64,000 nucleotides of DNA, taken from Streptomyces phaeolivaceus. Its GTDB lineage: Bacteria > Actinomycetota > Actinomycetes > Streptomycetales > Streptomycetaceae. The stretch lies in the NCBI RefSeq assembly GCF_009184865.1, contig NZ_CP045096.1, forward strand, positions 7,626,001 to 7,690,000, in the 5' to 3' direction. A program made the translations under genes and the position numbers. Positions 63,912 through 64,000 of the stretch are shown piece after piece. The notes below the pieces were generated by a model. It did no database searches and was not told the DNA's origin. It was given only the letters and a program-made list of their open reading frames with translations. Position 1 is the stretch's first letter. Each line of letters starts with the position of its first letter.

Positions 63912-64000
63912 GTCCGTTACGCGACGGGCGCCCCGCCCCGATAGGGTCGGGGGCAGTCGTCCGCGTACGCCGCCACGTTGCGCGCGTGACGCGCGACGGA
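63912..64000 (+). promoter_or_regulatory. Post-tsf gap, likely upstream region of pyrH
   Basis: CCCCGATAGGGTCGGGG (about 63937-63953) forms a short hairpin and includes TAGGGT, a -10-like box. In streptomycetes pyrH follows tsf, but no coding start is present before the window ends. Confidence 0.3.

Overview
The window is chromosomal DNA from a Streptomyces species. The GC content is very high, most third codon positions are G or C, and GTG starts are frequent. It carries lineage markers: the sporulation sigma factor whiG, the development and antibiotic repressor nsdA, and a cluster of four signal peptidases sipW-sipX-sipY-sipZ. From memory, the gene order follows the conserved core block of the S. 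coelicolor chromosome from about SCO5558 to SCO5625. No tRNA, rRNA, CRISPR array, insertion sequence or prophage was recognised.

Layout. 1-5.4 kb: the start of cofC (coenzyme F420 synthesis), a lipid acyltransferase, gpsA, ddl, a DUF3515 lipoprotein and a one-domain Lrp-type sensor. 4.4-6.2 kb: thiL-thiD, overlapping and co-directional. 6.2-8.3 kb: a decayed locus in which a frameshifted SARP/AfsR-type regulator runs into the C-terminal half of a FAD monooxygenase. 8.4-19 kb: rpmB, a DhaL-domain kinase subunit gene, an HSP90-like ATPase coupled to a large TPR protein, and recG carrying an intein in its Walker A motif. 19-24.3 kb: rsmD, coaD, a coiled-coil protein, DUF177-rpmF-rnc and mutM. 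24.3-27 kb: an HxlR regulator with a perfect inverted repeat, a CAP-domain protein, acylphosphatase, and a 66-aa coiled-coil protein behind a structured leader. 27-35.4 kb: smc, a sugar transporter, a luciferase-like monooxygenase, ftsY and a lone primase-polymerase domain protein. 35.4-44.5 kb: nsdA, a low-GC secreted protein, the nitrogen operon amtB-glnK-glnD with a GlnR-like box, and ffh. 44.5-48.2 kb: a methyltransferase, an archaeal/eukaryote-type prolyl-tRNA synthetase and an HExxH zinc-ribbon protein. 48.3-55.3 kb: rpsP-khpA-rimM-trmD-rplS, sipWXYZ and a NUDIX gene. 55.3-64 kb: DUF2469, yraN, comM, dprA, whiG, a TetR regulator, an M23 peptidase with a tetrapeptide repeat, rpsB and tsf.

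Themes. Much of the window serves translation and protein export: L28, L32, S16, L19, S2, EF-Ts, RimM, TrmD, RsmD, ProRS, Ffh, FtsY and four signal peptidases. A second set handles DNA: RecG, SMC, MutM, DprA and ComM.

The accessory or unusual items are the recG intein, which has the residues of a class 3 intein; the HSP90-TPR gene pair; the SARP/monooxygenase ruin; the low-GC cysteine-containing secreted protein; the extra-type ProRS; the HES tetrapeptide minisatellite; and a family of GC-rich repeats, one copy of which is translated inside smc. All functional calls come from reading motifs by eye. No database search was run.
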